Source of the DNA: Deltaproteobacteria bacterium HGW-Deltaproteobacteria-6
Lineage (GTDB): Bacteria > Desulfobacterota > Syntrophia > Syntrophales > Smithellaceae
Length of the DNA stretch: 64,000 bases
Assembly: GCA_002840435.1 (NCBI GenBank)
Contig: PHAT01000005.1
Location: 224,460 to 288,459 of the forward strand
Reading direction: 5' to 3'
Of this stretch, positions 34,802 through 43,456 are shown one piece after another. Positions within the stretch are counted from its first letter, which is position 1; each line of letters starts with the position of its first letter. The translations under genes were made by a program, and so were the position numbers. The notes beneath the pieces are model-generated. The model saw only the letters and a list, made by a program, of their open reading frames with translations. It was not told where the DNA came from and ran no database searches.

Positions 34802-34843
34802 ATAATAGGTACACCTATTATAATAACATTGATTAAAAATCAA
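34802..34843 (+). promoter_or_regulatory. MarR promoter with operator palindromes
   Basis: An inverted repeat with perfect 9-base arms (34802-34810 and 34813-34821) lies just before and into a TATAAT at 34819-34824. A second one, TTGATT-aaa-AATCAA, occupies 34829-34843, ending 23 bases before the MarR start. The -35 is poor. Layout fits autorepression. Confidence 0.6.
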
Positions 34844-34866
34844 CTTTTAAAACGTGAGATTATAAA

Positions 34867-35391
34867 ATGACCGACAAATCCGTTGTAATTACAGACATCA
34901 TTGATAATTTGCGAAGAGTGTTCCAGATATTGAATGAACAATCAAAAAAAGTGGAGAAGGATACCGGCTTGACGGGCCCGCAACTTTGGACGATAAAAGT
35001 TATCTGCGAAAATGCGCCGATCAACCTCTCCGATCTTTCCCGCCGCCTTTATCTTCATCCCACAACAGTTGGCGGGATTATCGATCGTCTTGAAACGCGT
35101 AAGCTGGTTAGAAGAACACGCGCCAAGGAAGACCGGCGGGTCGTGCGGGTAGAATTAACTCCAGCAGGTCAATTGCTTGTAAAATCTGCCCCGCAAGTAG
35201 CACAAGGCTTACTTGTGGCGGGGTTGGAGGAATTACCCATCATGAATCTGAAGGACATTAATAAAAGCATGAAGAATCTTGTGAAAATATTTGGCGCACA
35301 GAAAACACCTCCTAAATTAATACGTTCAGTAGAAATAAATTATCCGGTTAGAAAAACAAGCGCTGAACGATCCAAAGGAAGCAAGACATAG
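34867..35391 (+). CDS. MarR family transcriptional regulator
   Basis: 174 residues. The winged helix is clear: NLSDLSRRLYLHPTTVGGIIDRLETRKLVRRTRAKEDRRVVRVELT, i.e. recognition helix, then the wing with the Asp-Arg-Arg motif. Helices on either side form the dimer. A 30-residue basic C-terminal tail (RKTSAERSKGSKT) is extra. Palindromes lie in its promoter, suggesting self-control. Possible targets are the divergent exported protein gene or the broken thioredoxin-fold gene downstream. Confidence 0.9.
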   Translation: MTDKSVVITDIIDNLRRVFQILNEQSKKVEKDTGLTGPQLWTIKVICENAPINLSDLSRRLYLHPTTVGGIIDRLETRKLVRRTRAKEDRRVVRVELTPAGQLLVKSAPQVAQGLLVAGLEELPIMNLKDINKSMKNLVKIFGAQKTPPKLIRSVEINYPVRKTSAERSKGSKT

Positions 35392-35511
35392 ATAGATATT
35401 ATTAATTTGAGGAGTATTACCTCATTCCTAACAGCAACCTCAAGAATTTTCACTTTAGCGAATACGAGAAAACTTTGCCTCCACAGGCTCCGACATATGC
35501 CTTGAAATATC

Positions 35512-35913
35512 TTGACATTTTCTAACCTAACGCGGGGTGAGGAGATCGACAATATTAGAGCGGGCGATCAGGCACCTAATTTCCTCTTAGAGGATTTGAA
35601 TGGTCATAAGGTCAAGTTTAGTGACTACAAGTTGAATCCTATTACTTTGTTATTCATGACTGCCTGGATTCGCGGCACTTGGAAAATGATTCCTCACATG
35701 AAGGAAAGCTATTCCCTTTATAAGTCGAAGGGCTTAGTTATTTTCAATATCGAGGTCATGGAACCGGGAGAAAAGGCGGAGGGATTTGCAAAGGGACATG
35801 ACATTCTATATCCAACGCTTCTCGATAAGGACGGCGAAGTCTCTCGCAAGGTCGGTATCGTTGGCGTGCCGATGGTCGTTTTGATCAATCGCGATGGCAG
35901 GATCACCTGCTGA
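35512..35913 (+). pseudogene. Decayed thioredoxin-fold (AhpC/TlpA-like) gene
   Basis: About 133 codons of a peroxiredoxin/TlpA-like domain: AGDQAPNFLLEDLNGHKVKFSDYK, then VGIVGVPMVVLINRDGRI. Where the redox CxxC should be, the sequence reads TAWIRGTWKMIP, with no Cys. The only start is a TTG with no ribosome site, any signal peptide is missing, and a TGA stops the frame five residues after DGR although the same frame stays open for 74 more codons. It reads best as a gene remnant or a redox-dead paralogue. Confidence 0.6.
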
Positions 35914-36187
35914 GATTGTTCGGACCTTGCCGATCTTTTGGAAGAACTATTCCCTCTGCGAACCAGCAATTTCCCATGCCAGCTTCTGCAAGCTGTTCTT
36001 CTATTGGCCAGCTTAACCGTTTTCCCTTCATTCCGGACCTATTCCCGTTTCCATGTTGAGTCATATATTTTGATAATCTCTTCCATTCTAATTTCATCAT
36101 TATTTCGGGGTCATAGTTTCCTTTATCTTTTGTGCTAAAGTTTTACCTTCTGCAAATACTATTTTATTACGTCACCCAGAACAGCAC
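35914..36187. other. Interval after the thioredoxin-fold remnant
   Basis: The remnant's frame stays open to 36138 but reads as a hydrophobic, non-protein-like sequence after about fifteen codons. Nothing else is recognised. Confidence 0.4.
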
Positions 36188-36346
36188 TCAACTGGACACC
36201 AATTTCTTCTTCAGAAAACGAAACACCATTTCCGGCCAAGGTGAACTTTCTGCCTTGCTTTTAGACATGTCATAAGCAAACCCAGCAACTCTGCCTGCCA
36301 TGATGTGGGCGACCACTAAAAATTTGATATTTCTGTTTTGTTGCAC
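36188..36346 (-). CDS. Small 52-residue protein, unknown
   Basis: A short gene with a GTG start at 36346 and an excellent ribosome site (AGGAGG seven bases before). The product starts MQQNRNIKFLVVAHIMAGRV and ends with a basic stretch (FRFLKKKLVSS). One weak hydrophobic segment covers residues 8-23. There are no neighbours within 170 bases on this strand. The strong ribosome site and protein-like composition make it more likely real than chance. Confidence 0.55.
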   Translation of the reverse strand: MQQNRNIKFLVVAHIMAGRVAGFAYDMSKSKAESSPWPEMVFRFLKKKLVSS

Positions 36347-36528
36347 AGCTTATCCTCCTCTGCTTCATAATTCATTCTCTTTCCTTGCGCTAATGGACCT
36401 GGGGAAGCACTGTTAAAATTCATTATCAGGATCGGACTTAATGGGATGACGATCGGAAGATGACCACCTGGTAATGTTGGGACGGAAAAAAAATACTGCG
36501 GAGTAGGAAGGACCGCTATTCCGTATCA

Positions 36529-36774
36529 TTATTTCTTTAAACGCATCTCAGCCTGAGTGTCGGCGACTTCTTTTTTTATTTTTTGATAAGCGATATAGCT
36601 ATGCAGAAACCACCCAAGAACAAAACCGATGGCCAGCGCAAAAAAAATCAGCAGCGCGAGAGACAGGGAAATCGACCAGAAAAAGAAGCTGACAGTAACA
36701 GCGGACACATTTTGTGTTACAAAAAGTACGACAAGACAGGCCATAATAATCAGAAGAATGATCTTAAAATTCAT
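36529..36774 (-). CDS. LapA/DUF1049 family inner-membrane protein
   Basis: 81 residues. Two membrane helices (about 4-22 and 35-60), with the LapA-type pattern FVTQNVSAVTVSFFFWSISL between them, and a charged C-terminal helix (YQKIKKEVADTQAEMRLKK). E. coli LapA works with LapB in controlling lipopolysaccharide synthesis; members of this domain family elsewhere have unknown roles. AAGGAGG precedes the ATG. Single gene. Confidence 0.88.
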   Translation of the reverse strand: MNFKIILLIIMACLVVLFVTQNVSAVTVSFFFWSISLSLALLIFFALAIGFVLGWFLHSYIAYQKIKKEVADTQAEMRLKK

Positions 36775-37036
36775 TCACGACCTCCTTGTAGATAGACTGA
36801 TAATTAAGTTTAAATTTTGGGAAAAATGTATTTATTGAAATATTACCTCATGTTATTTGTGAATGCAATCCAAATGTTGATGCGGAACACAACCATCTTG
36901 CGGCACATTTACAAGAGAAGTTTATGGATACACAAAACAGCCGGCAAATAAATCCTATCATTGCATACCTTCCTCCAGAGCATTTCTGCATATTGGCACG
37001 ATAAATAACGAATTTCGTATTTGCCGTTGGGATAAA
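36775..37036. other. Gap between LapA and SHOCT genes
   Basis: One plus-strand frame (36839-37004) reads somewhat protein-like (for example AEHNHLAAHLQEKF, INPIIAYLPPEH) but has no start near its beginning, so it may be a gene fragment. No clear promoter or terminator. Confidence 0.3.
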
Positions 37037-37360
37037 TTATGTATCCAGATCGTGCTTCATCCGGTCATAGTCTTCTTTTGTGATTTCACCCTTAGCGTAA
37101 CGCTTCTTCAGGATATCCAGGTGACTTTCACCCTGTGCCGGTGTCTGATCCTTTTTTTTCTGAGTCTGAACAAAGAAATAGATCAGCAATCCAATGACGA
37201 TCAAAAAAATAATCCACATAAACATTCCTCCATATCCAAATCCATAGTGCATCATGGGTCCCCAACCGCCTGGACCTTGATCGCCATATCCACCCATACC
37301 TCTGCAGGACACAAGCAATCCTGCCATCATAAAAGCAAATATTTTAAAAAATGTATTCAT
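37037..37360 (-). CDS. SHOCT-domain lipoprotein
   Basis: 107 residues. A lipoprotein-type signal (GLLVSC, Cys at 19), a Gly/Met-rich stretch (GGYGDQGPGGWGPMMHYG), one membrane helix (about 47-66) and a C-terminal SHOCT motif (LDILKKRYAKGEITKEDYDRMK). SHOCT domains bind oligomeric partners. Gly/Met-rich periplasmic stretches often accompany copper proteins, fitting the cueP and Gly/Met-rich genes upstream on the same strand. Confidence 0.82.
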   Translation of the reverse strand: MNTFFKIFAFMMAGLLVSCRGMGGYGDQGPGGWGPMMHYGFGYGGMFMWIIFLIVIGLLIYFFVQTQKKKDQTPAQGESHLDILKKRYAKGEITKEDYDRMKHDLDT

Positions 37361-37391
37361 CTTCGTTATCTCCTTTTCAGATTTGATTCTA

Positions 37392-37967
37392 TTATTCCAG
37401 CTTAAGAGTTGTTTCGCACGTTTTGCTGTCTCTATTGGTAAATATTTTCCCGGTTGCAGTTTTGCCTTTAGCGCTAACTTTTATGTCAATGGCTTGATTT
37501 CTGGGGAGCCAAAGATCCAGAAAACCGGTCGGTGCCGTTTTCATGGTCTTGCTAATCAGGGTTTTGCCACTGCCGGTAACAGCTACGACTTTTATACTTG
37601 TGTTCTTTAATTCCGCATCACAACTTGATATATAATGTGTTGCGCACGTATGAGTTTTGTCAATGTATGGGGCGATTGAAACCATCATGGAATCATTGGG
37701 CAGTGGGATGCTGATAACCTGTCCATCCTTGAACTTGAAATTAACTTTCTCCGGCGTAACAAAAGTTACCGCGTCCATTTTATCGCTGTGCCATTTGTTG
37801 GCGATGGCCACAGCTGTTTTCCCGTCAATTCCCGTCAGTTTTTCTTTCAGCTGTTCATCAGAACTATTTTTTGTGGGCGCCGTATTTTCGACGGCATAAA
37901 CGTTGAATACGGACAGGGCTGTTAACATGATCGACAACGCAAAGATTGTCATGATATTTATTTTCAT
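37392..37967 (-). CDS. cueP: CueP-type periplasmic copper-binding protein
   Basis: 191 residues from the ATG at 37967 (GGAGAGG upstream; the frame is open further but not coding). A signal peptide (about 1-24, ending VYA) is followed by the CueP domain with the metal motif HTCATHYISSC (Cys108, His111, Cys116) and DLWLPRN. Salmonella CueP stores periplasmic copper and supplies SodC. It lies 31 bases upstream of the SHOCT lipoprotein gene and downstream of a DUF302 gene, so a copper or metal-stress unit is likely. Confidence 0.88.
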   Translation of the reverse strand: MKINIMTIFALSIMLTALSVFNVYAVENTAPTKNSSDEQLKEKLTGIDGKTAVAIANKWHSDKMDAVTFVTPEKVNFKFKDGQVISIPLPNDSMMVSIAPYIDKTHTCATHYISSCDAELKNTSIKVVAVTGSGKTLISKTMKTAPTGFLDLWLPRNQAIDIKVSAKGKTATGKIFTNRDSKTCETTLKLE

Positions 37968-38055
37968 TCGATCATCCTCTCCTTCCTTCGTTAATCCAGA
38001 GATCTTTATTGCCAACATGCCATAAAAAGAAAAAAGCAAAAATGCCTGATTTTCA

Positions 38056-38445
38056 TCACATTACCGCATTAAAGGCCTTCTTTAACTTTTCTTCAACCGC
38101 CGGAGCTATTTTTTGAAGTTCCGCATTTTCAATCATCTGCATGGCCACCATGGGCCTGATCACGGATAACACCGTCTTATCGCCCTTTTCAAAAACTATA
38201 ACGTTACAGGGCAGAAGGAGCCCGATGTTTTCCTCGGCAAGGATCGCCTGATAGGCATTCGGCGGATTGCAGGCGCCCAGGATCATGTATTTTTTCATAT
38301 CAACATCCAGCTTCTCCTTCATTTTTTTCTGGACATCGATTTCAGTCAGAATCCCGAATCCCTCTTTCTTTAAAGCTTCCGTGATCTGTTCGACGACTCT
38401 CTCACAAGAGGCATTAAGCTCTTTGGTAAAACCATAACTGATCAT
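38056..38445 (-). CDS. DUF302 domain protein
   Basis: 129 residues from the ATG at 38445 (GGAGGGAG about ten bases before). DUF302 pattern: GFGILTEIDVQKKMKEKL, ILGACNPPNAYQAI, then LLPCNVIVFEKGD. One Cys in GACNPP and one in LPCNV are conserved in the family. DUF302 proteins are small cytoplasmic or periplasmic proteins often found near copper or sulfur genes; function unproven. No signal peptide. It sits between the Gly/Met-rich protein and cueP on the same strand. Confidence 0.88.
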   Translation of the reverse strand: MISYGFTKELNASCERVVEQITEALKKEGFGILTEIDVQKKMKEKLDVDMKKYMILGACNPPNAYQAILAEENIGLLLPCNVIVFEKGDKTVLSVIRPMVAMQMIENAELQKIAPAVEEKLKKAFNAVM

Positions 38446-38570
38446 TCCTTTTCTCCCTCCAAGATCATAATCTCTGATCTCTAACAAGGGGAGACAGCGT
38501 AGAGATGCTGTCTCCCTATATTGCTGCCTTAAAAAGGTATGACGGTCAATGGATACGATCCGCTCCTTTG

Positions 38571-39527
38571 TCAATAGGCCGATTTTATATACCCCGTTGC
38601 CTTGTCAATATGAACCTTGTCGGCGATATCGTTCTTCTTTGTCAGGATCTCTGCCTCAAAGGCATTACCCGTGTCTTTTATCTTGCCCAGCTTCAGATTG
38701 GGGTTTCTGGAAGACTTCAAATAGTCTTTCATCATGGCTTCGGCTTCCTTTGCATCAATGGGTTTGCCGCTTGATGGGTATTGCCGTCCATAGCCGCGGC
38801 CTGTGCCATAATAACCACCCATCATGCCATATCCCCTTCCATAATCAGATCCATATCTGCCGCCCATCATGCCGGGTCCCATCCCCCGCCCTCTGCTGAA
38901 TCCATAGCCATGGCCCATGCGCAACGCATGATCAAACATCACCAAATGCCAGCGGCTCTGAAGGAGGATGACATTCAACACCTGCGCCGTATCGCGATCC
39001 TCTGCCTTTTTTACAAGCCATTCATAACGGGGCAGTAAATCGTTTTCCATTTTTACACTGAGTTCGTAGGCATTCGTCAAGGTCTTATTGTCGACAACCG
39101 GTGGCGTCTTACCATCGGCATCCAATCCATAAGCTTTAAACAGTTGCCCGATCCATTCAACGTGATTCTCTTCCTGAGGGATGACCATCATATATGGCAT
39201 ATAGGTGTTGAACTTTTCCTGATCCGCCGTATACTGGGCCAGAGATTCTTTTTCCAGCGTCAGAATCTCCCGGAGTTTTTGCACCCATTCTGAGCTTTTA
39301 GGTGCGGGCAGTTTATCCGGCACATCAATCCAGCCATCACCCATCATGCCGGGGCCCATGCCATAACCACCATCGCCCCTCATCATTCCCGGACCCATGC
39401 CATATCCGTATCCCTGCCCCATACCGTAACCATAGCCGCCTCTGCCAGTCTGACTCTGAACCGTAGCAGTGCTGAAAACAAATGCTACGAAAAACACCAA
39501 TGAAATAATAAAGATGATTTTTTTCAT
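38571..39527 (-). CDS. Gly/Met-rich DUF2202-like (ferritin-like) exported protein
   Basis: 318 residues. A signal peptide (about 1-26) is followed by a Gly-Tyr-Met low-complexity stretch (GMGPGMMRGDGGYGMGPG), a ferritin-like four-helix region (about 80-205: LTLEKESLAQYTADQEKF, QEENHVEWIGQLF, LPRYEWLVKKAED), a second GMGPGMMGGRYG stretch and a C-terminal PepSY-like beta domain. Met-rich repeats bind Cu(I). It leads the run DUF302-cueP-SHOCT on the same strand, so a periplasmic copper buffer or stress role is likely. Confidence 0.78.
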   Translation of the reverse strand: MKKIIFIISLVFFVAFVFSTATVQSQTGRGGYGYGMGQGYGYGMGPGMMRGDGGYGMGPGMMGDGWIDVPDKLPAPKSSEWVQKLREILTLEKESLAQYTADQEKFNTYMPYMMVIPQEENHVEWIGQLFKAYGLDADGKTPPVVDNKTLTNAYELSVKMENDLLPRYEWLVKKAEDRDTAQVLNVILLQSRWHLVMFDHALRMGHGYGFSRGRGMGPGMMGGRYGSDYGRGYGMMGGYYGTGRGYGRQYPSSGKPIDAKEAEAMMKDYLKSSRNPNLKLGKIKDTGNAFEAEILTKKNDIADKVHIDKATGYIKSAY

Positions 39528-39745
39528 TTTTTGCCTCCATAATTTAATTTATTTCCCATGTTATCGATAATTTCGCAGTTTACAATGAGGGTTGTTCCAT
39601 AGGTTAGTAATAGCACAAGCCTATCATTTTAAAACTGCCCGCCGGGTGAAGGAAGAACTATTGGATTGGATGATGTAGAAAGCGACGCAAGAGAAATATC
39701 CGTCTTCACTTTCGAATATTGTTCAGGATTAGGTCCGTCAGTGCC

Positions 39746-40183
39746 TCACAAGGTGTGCGGAGTATTGGCGTCCTCCATGACCTTCTCTGAAACTAACCCC
39801 ATCATGAGCTTGAGCAGTCCCGTTTTGCCGTGTGATGGCATTACGATCAAATCGACACCGGCTTCATCATGTTCTTTGAGATTATGAGCCACCGGATCGC
39901 CTTCCCGGCTATCGTTGATCACTTCGATCTCCTGGCCTTCGGGAAATTGTAACAGTCCTTTCTGCATCATCTCCTTCGCCCGAAGGATTTCCGCCGCCTC
40001 GGCCTGTTTGACAACTGATGCATCAGGAACATAATCCACCGCCCATTGTGTGATCGGTGGTGCGACATGCAGCAAATAGACTTTGGCATGGTATTACTTT
40101 GCCAATTCCAATGACTGCTTCAGTGCTTCGTCTGAGTTACCGGAAAAGTCTGTCGGTACAAGAATTCTTTTTGGTGTAAACAT
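39746..40183 (-). pseudogene. Universal stress protein gene broken by one nonsense codon
   Basis: Reading from ATG 40183 (GGAGG upstream) gives MFTPKRILVPTDFSGNSDEA through LAK, then TAA at 40096-40094 as codon 30. The same frame continues YHAKVYLLHVAPP and on through a normal UspA fold (VDLIVMPSHGKTGL, then VSEKVMEDANTP) to 39746. A CAA-to-TAA change would explain it. The remainder is intact, so the mutation is recent, a sequencing error, or a site of stop read-through. Confidence 0.85.
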
Positions 40184-40286
40184 AGTCATTCCTCCATTCA
40201 TGAATAAATGCCACCGTTGACTTGTTAACTCACCATCATTTTTACGCTTTTCCTCTCATTTCCCTGATAGTTTTTTGCCTTGTCAT

Positions 40287-40346
40287 TCATAGCTATACAA
40301 ATGATTTGCATAGCTATAAATTAAGCAGTACCCATTAAAAAGTCAA
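40287..40346 (-). promoter_or_regulatory. Usp promoter with a 33-bp palindrome
   Basis: Minus-strand -35 TTGACT (40346-40341), 17-base spacer, -10 TAATTT (40323-40318). A near-perfect palindrome with 16-base arms (14 matching) spans 40287-40319 right at the expected transcription start, like an operator. Confidence 0.6.
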
Positions 40347-40418
40347 TGCCATCTTTTTGATTATTAGAAGAACGGAAATGGCTTGTAGAATTATTTATCG
40401 AGGGGGAAATTACGTAAA

Positions 40419-41192
40419 TTACCTAATAATTCTGTTGATTACGCGTAGGAGCCGGGCGATTTCCTGCTGGTTTCGCAGGTAGAAACGTGAGAGACTTCCG
40501 ACTTTCCTTCCCACACGGACGGTCAAAATGCTTTCTTTATCCAGTCGAAACACGTCTTCATCCGTTTCATCATCTCCGACGAAAAAACCTTTCGGGCACC
40601 CTGCCTGATTCATCAAGTGCTTGAGGGCAACACCCTTGTCCGGAGCGCCTTTCGGAACAAGGTTCTCGATATAAATACCGCTGATTAGCCGCGGTTGAGG
40701 AAACAGCCGGTTAATGGCGCTCAGGATCATTACACGGGCTGTTTTGGAGTCGGCGGCATGTCGGTAATGAACAGATAATGTCGGACCTTTATTTTCGATC
40801 AATATGCCATTTTGATCTTTGTTCGACAGCCCGCTTGTCAGTTGATCTTGCCACTCTTTAACCGTCTGGATAAACTCTAGCGTCCGGGATTCCCAGCCGG
40901 GCAACCCTTCAGCACCATGATTGCCGATCAGGTAGCGCGGTAAGACGGAAAGGCGCTGCAGTGCGTCTGAACGGGAACGGCCGGTGATGATCGCGACTTG
41001 AGCTACCCCGCCGAGCGTGATAATTTCTTTTTGAATGGTTACAGGAATACCGATGGTGTCCGGATCGGGGCCGATGGGGGCCAGCGTGCCGTCGAGATCA
41101 AAGGCAAACAAGGTTGTCCGGTCAATGAAACACTCCATGGCGGTGCGGGCCGTGTCCGAAAAAAGATAGGTCGATGGTTGGTCCGAACTCAT
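40419..41192 (-). CDS. otsB: Trehalose-6-phosphate phosphatase
   Basis: 257 residues from the ATG at 41192, whose ATGA overlaps the otsA stop. HAD-family phosphatase: the nucleophile Asp in FAFDLDGTLAP, then IITGRSRSD, NHGAEG and the metal-binding FVGDDETDEDVF. It removes phosphate from trehalose-6-phosphate made by otsA. Last gene of the four-gene trehalose operon. Confidence 0.95.
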   Translation of the reverse strand: MSSDQPSTYLFSDTARTAMECFIDRTTLFAFDLDGTLAPIGPDPDTIGIPVTIQKEIITLGGVAQVAIITGRSRSDALQRLSVLPRYLIGNHGAEGLPGWESRTLEFIQTVKEWQDQLTSGLSNKDQNGILIENKGPTLSVHYRHAADSKTARVMILSAINRLFPQPRLISGIYIENLVPKGAPDKGVALKHLMNQAGCPKGFFVGDDETDEDVFRLDKESILTVRVGRKVGSLSRFYLRNQQEIARLLRVINRIIR

Positions 41193-43441
41193 AACTGAAC
41201 ACCGATCCTGTCCGCCAGTTTTTCGCGCTGCCGGATGCGCGCCGCATCCAGAAGCATCCGGGCCGCCCACCGGTATACATTGAAATCGCGGACCATTGAC
41301 CGCATGGAGCGCATCCGCGCCTGTTGTTCAAATTCGGGCATGGTCAGGGCTTGGTAGAGGGCCTCAGCCGTTTGTTCAATATGATAAGGATTGACGATCA
41401 AAGCCTCGTATAATTCATGGGCCGCTCCGGTAAACTGGCTGAGCACAAGAACGCCTCTTTCATCATCGCGGGAAGCCACATATTCCTTGGCTACCAGGTT
41501 CATGCCGTCATGCAGACTTGTCACCACGCAAACGTCGGCGGCCCGGTAATAAAGGTTAACATCTTCCGGTTCATGATGTTCGACTTTCAGATGAACAGGC
41601 AGATAGGCGCCATTTGCAAACCGCAAATTGATCTGTGTAGCTAGGGCACGGACACGGGCATCGAAGGCCTGGTATTCTTCCAGTGCCGAGCGTGACGGGG
41701 CGGCAATCTGGATAAAGGTAAACCGCCCGATCATTTCCGGGTGGGTCTCCAGAAGGCACTCGACGGCCCGCAGACGTTCGAGGATACCTTTGGTATAGTC
41801 CAGTCTATCCACACCAAGTCCAATAAGACAATCCTCACTGATTTTAAGTGATTTACGGATTTCAGCCCGGCAGGCAGCGATGGACGGTTGACTTTCCTGC
41901 CAGGGTGGCGGCCACTGGATGGAGATCGGATAGGCTTCCACCAGTGTCAGATTTCCGCCGTGAGAAATCGTTGACGAGGCGTGCTCAATCCGGGTTTCCA
42001 GATACCGGTCCACCGTTTCCAGGAAATTCTTACAATGAAAAGGCGTGTGGAAACCGAGAATCGTGCTTCCCAACATGCCTCTGAGCAACTCTTCCCGCCA
42101 GGGGCAGATGCCGAAAGATTCCGGATTGGGCCAGGGAATATGCCAGAAGGTGATGATGGTCGCTTTGGGCAGGGACTTGCGGAGCATGCCCGGCAGCAGG
42201 GCGAAATGATAGTCCTGCACAAGAACAACGGGATCTTCCCTTTCCGCTTCTTTAACCACAGCATCCGCAAAACGCTGATTAATCGCCACGTAATGGTTCC
42301 AGTCGCTGGTCCGGAAGATGGGGCGCACATGCGCGATATGACAAAGCGGCCATAATCCCTCATTGGCAAAACCGTAGTAATAACCTTTTTCCTCCTCTTT
42401 GGTCAGCCAGATACGCCGCAAAGTGTAGTCCGGGTGTTCCGGTGGTACCCGAACATGATCTTTTTTGTCTACGACTTCAAGATCGGCCGTACCACCGCCA
42501 TGAGCGATCCATATCCCCGAACAGGCCCGCATTACCGGCTCCACCGCTGTCACCAATCCGCTGGCCGGACGCTGAATTTCAATGCCATCCCTGCCTTTTG
42601 TGTGAATGTAAGGTTCGCGGTTGGAGACGACAAGAATTTGTTCTCCCGCTAATTGTTTAAACAGCAGGTTCCGGAGGGCATCCGGATTCCAGGAGATAGT
42701 GACATCGTCGGTAATTCGCCTTTCTGAATCTATGGTGCGCAGAAGGGCGCGCAGATCGCCTACCAGAGGCTGCAGCTCGGAGTTGGAAGACTTGTCAAAA
42801 GGCTTGATCAGGCCGTCACCGCGCAGGAGGGCGCGGACACCGGACATCCAGCCGCGCCAGCTTAAATGGGCGACCAGTACGGTAATCAGGGATGTAATCA
42901 GGCAAAGGGCGGCAAACAGAATCACGATATACTTGCGTGTGTCCGTACTGCGTCGTTCGACAAAGCTCATGTCGTGGACCAAAACGAGGGAGCCGGATGG
43001 TACGCCCTCAATGAGAAGAGGATTGACGGCGACATGAACCAGACCCCTCGGCAATTGGAGAAGCGCCGGCGATTTGTGGACGGATGAACCGGGCAGGGTG
43101 CATCCAAGGTCAAGGGGAAACGTTTGTGTATGGTAGCGTAATTTGCTTTGCCCGTCACAGTAACCCAGGGCAAAGAGGCGCTCATCCTGAGTGGCCCGTG
43201 TGAGCAGGGAATTGATCTTCGCTTTGTTTCCCTGCCCCAGAAGTTCAGAAAGCGGTTCCTGGAGGGCGTTGGTAATCAGCTTGGAACGGATGTCCAGATC
43301 GCGAACAGACCACCGCAGCGTCAGGTTATCCACCAGGGGTACCACGAGGAAGGCCAGGAGCGTCATGACCACAATCAAAGGAACAACAAAACGTAGCGTC
43401 AAACGCAAGGACCGGGAAGACTTTATTTTTTGAAAACTCAT
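41189..43441 (-). CDS. otsA: Trehalose-6-phosphate synthase fused to a membrane sensor module
   Basis: 750 residues against about 470 for ordinary OtsA. Residues 17-39 and 171-193 are membrane helices bracketing a periplasmic region of about 130 residues with a Cys pair. Residues 194-245 look like a HAMP-type linker. The GT20 synthase runs from about 269 to 745 with [31 protein letters not shown] and [12 protein letters not shown], so UDP-glucose:glucose-6-phosphate transfer is expected. Start 43441 has AAAGGAG eight bases before. The design suggests trehalose synthesis gated directly by an envelope signal such as osmotic stress. Confidence 0.94.
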   Translation of the reverse strand: MSFQKIKSSRSLRLTLRFVVPLIVVMTLLAFLVVPLVDNLTLRWSVRDLDIRSKLITNALQEPLSELLGQGNKAKINSLLTRATQDERLFALGYCDGQSKLRYHTQTFPLDLGCTLPGSSVHKSPALLQLPRGLVHVAVNPLLIEGVPSGSLVLVHDMSFVERRSTDTRKYIVILFAALCLITSLITVLVAHLSWRGWMSGVRALLRGDGLIKPFDKSSNSELQPLVGDLRALLRTIDSERRITDDVTISWNPDALRNLLFKQLAGEQILVVSNREPYIHTKGRDGIEIQRPASGLVTAVEPVMRACSGIWIAHGGGTADLEVVDKKDHVRVPPEHPDYTLRRIWLTKEEEKGYYYGFANEGLWPLCHIAHVRPIFRTSDWNHYVAINQRFADAVVKEAEREDPVVLVQDYHFALLPGMLRKSLPKATIITFWHIPWPNPESFGICPWREELLRGMLGSTILGFHTPFHCKNFLETVDRYLETRIEHASSTISHGGNLTLVEAYPISIQWPPPWQESQPSIAACRAEIRKSLKISEDCLIGLGVDRLDYTKGILERLRAVECLLETHPEMIGRFTFIQIAAPSRSALEEYQAFDARVRALATQINLRFANGAYLPVHLKVEHHEPEDVNLYYRAADVCVVTSLHDGMNLVAKEYVASRDDERGVLVLSQFTGAAHELYEALIVNPYHIEQTAEALYQALTMPEFEQQARMRSMRSMVRDFNVYRWAARMLLDAARIRQREKLADRIGVQL

Positions 43442-43456
43442 CAATACTGCTCCTTT

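Noticed and set aside
35911-35916. Selenocysteine reading of the TGA in the thioredoxin-fold remnant
   Set aside because: I could not find a convincing SECIS-like hairpin just after the TGA, and the gene already lacks its CxxC and a proper start.
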